NCBI GenBank assembly: GCA_009731375.1
Contig: BJOX01000213.1
Coordinates: forward strand, 50,684-114,683
Reading direction: 5' to 3'
DNA length: 64,000 nucleotides
DNA from: Paulinella micropora
Taxonomy: Eukaryota > Cercozoa > Imbricatea > Euglyphida
Shown here in pieces: positions 62,905 through 64,000 of the stretch. The translations under genes and the position numbers were made by a program. Below the pieces are notes generated by a model. The model made no database searches. It was not told the origin of the DNA and worked only from the letters and a program-made list of their open reading frames with translations. Positions within the stretch are counted from its first letter, which is position 1, and each line of letters begins with the position of its first letter.

Positions 62905-63204
62905 ATAGTGATAGTAGTAGTAGTAGTATTAGTAGTAGTAGTAGTATTAGTAGTAGTAGTGGTAGTAGTAGTGGTAGTAGTAGTGGTAGTAGTAGTGGTA
63001 GTAGTGGTAGTAGTAGTGGTAGTAGTAGTGGTAGTAGTAGTAGTAGTAGTAGTAGTNNNNNNNNNNNNNNNNNNNNNNNNNNNNNNNNNNNNNNNNNNNN
63101 NNNNNNNNNNNNNNNNNNNNNNNNNNNNNNNNNNNNNNNNNNNNNNNNNNNNNNNNNNNNNNNNNNNNNNNNNNNNNNNNNNNNNNNNNNNNNNNNNNNN
63201 NNNN

Positions 63205-63297
<93 letters not shown>

Positions 63298-63342
63298 TAC
63301 ATATATATTATATATATATACATATATATATAAATATATATG

Positions 63343-63432
<90 letters not shown>
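62779..63432. repeat. (TAG)n, gap, (TA)n
   Basis: TAG/TGG trinucleotide to 63056, N gap to 63204, then TA dinucleotide to ~63432. Confidence 0.95.
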
Positions 63433-63433
<1 letters not shown>

Positions 63434-63854
63434 GTCGTTTAAAGTGAAAAGCAGCCTCTTTTGCGGAGACTAATTCTTCAGACACCGAACGTCAGATCTT
63501 TGCAAGCCTTACAGGATTACAGAAAACCATGAATCTCTTTTTCGGTTTAGGATGGTTACGAATGTTTGCTGGAACCACCAGAAAAAAATCACACAGCAGA
63601 AAAGAAAAATACTCTCACAAAACAAAATGAAACAGAAAAGGAAAAACAAAGAGCAGGCACCCAAGAACATGGCCCTGAAACCAAACTGAATTCGAAAAAA
63701 ATTCTAAACTGGATAAAGCTTCAAAAGAAATCTCAAGGAAAGAGTCCCTCTAAATCCAACAGCCAGAACGGTCAAACGCAGGAAACGCGCGGTGACAAAT
63801 CCGCCATCCGGCTCATTGATACGGACAAGAAATACCCTGGCATTTGATCGTTGC
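63433..63854. other. Unique sequence, possible Lys-rich frame
   Basis: A frame from 63566 (TTG, no ATG) to 63847 is Lys/Gln/Asn-rich (KSQGKSPSKSNSQNGQTQET). It lacks a start and any family resemblance, so I do not call a gene. Confidence 0.4.

Positions 63855-64000
<146 letters not shown>

Noticed and set aside
63566-63847. Lys-rich 93-codon frame
   Set aside because: No ATG, low complexity, bordered by satellites.

Overview
The window is a piece of eukaryotic nuclear DNA from an organism that I cannot name. The evidence is long simple-sequence tracts (GATA, CATA, TAG, TAA, TA), a LINE with ORF1 and ORF2, a complete Ty3/gypsy-type LTR retrotransposon, a tRNA-like SINE, and one gene with a 51-nt GT-AG intron. 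The host looks like a repeat-rich genome, possibly an alga or other protist, but nothing here fixes the lineage. There are eight N gaps (3933-4153, 12489-12596, 20447-20456, 54166-54375, 57729-58283, 59428-59437, 60268-60513, 63057-63204).

Layout. 1-7.45 kb: micro- and minisatellites plus three copies of a ~460-bp interspersed unit. 7.45-7.85 kb: a 394-bp palindrome. 7.85-12.49 kb: a decayed LINE. 13.19-41.28 kb: an endogenous virus-like element, the most interesting part of the window. 41.5-42.73 kb: two host-or-cargo genes, one spliced. 42.79-43.19 kb: a second palindrome homologous to the first. 44.70-55.22 kb: a young Ty3/gypsy-type element on the minus strand. 55.2-64 kb: satellites, SINE copies and small exon-like islands.

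The endogenous element has ~1.6-2.0 kb terminal inverted repeats that carry genes. It encodes a primase-helicase (AEP primase plus a DUF5906-type SF3 ATPase), an A32-like genome-packaging ATPase, a PLA2-like virion protein, a tyrosine recombinase, a GIY-YIG endonuclease, and two phage-like fibres that end in an S74 intramolecular-chaperone domain. This gene set suggests a relative of polinton-like viruses or virophages. I could not find a double-jelly-roll major capsid protein, protein-primed DNA polymerase B or adenain-type protease. A block of ~6-8 kb (fibre, its divergent partner, a small membrane protein, a secreted Cys-rich protein) is tandemly duplicated. The two fibres have since acquired different head modules.

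The element appears to be decaying: many genes carry frameshifts and substitution-type stops, and a small DNA transposon has inserted into one fibre gene. The packaging/structural block at 33.6-36.0 kb is largely intact. Some one-base frameshifts lie in homopolymers and may be assembly errors; the in-frame substitution stops are harder to explain that way.
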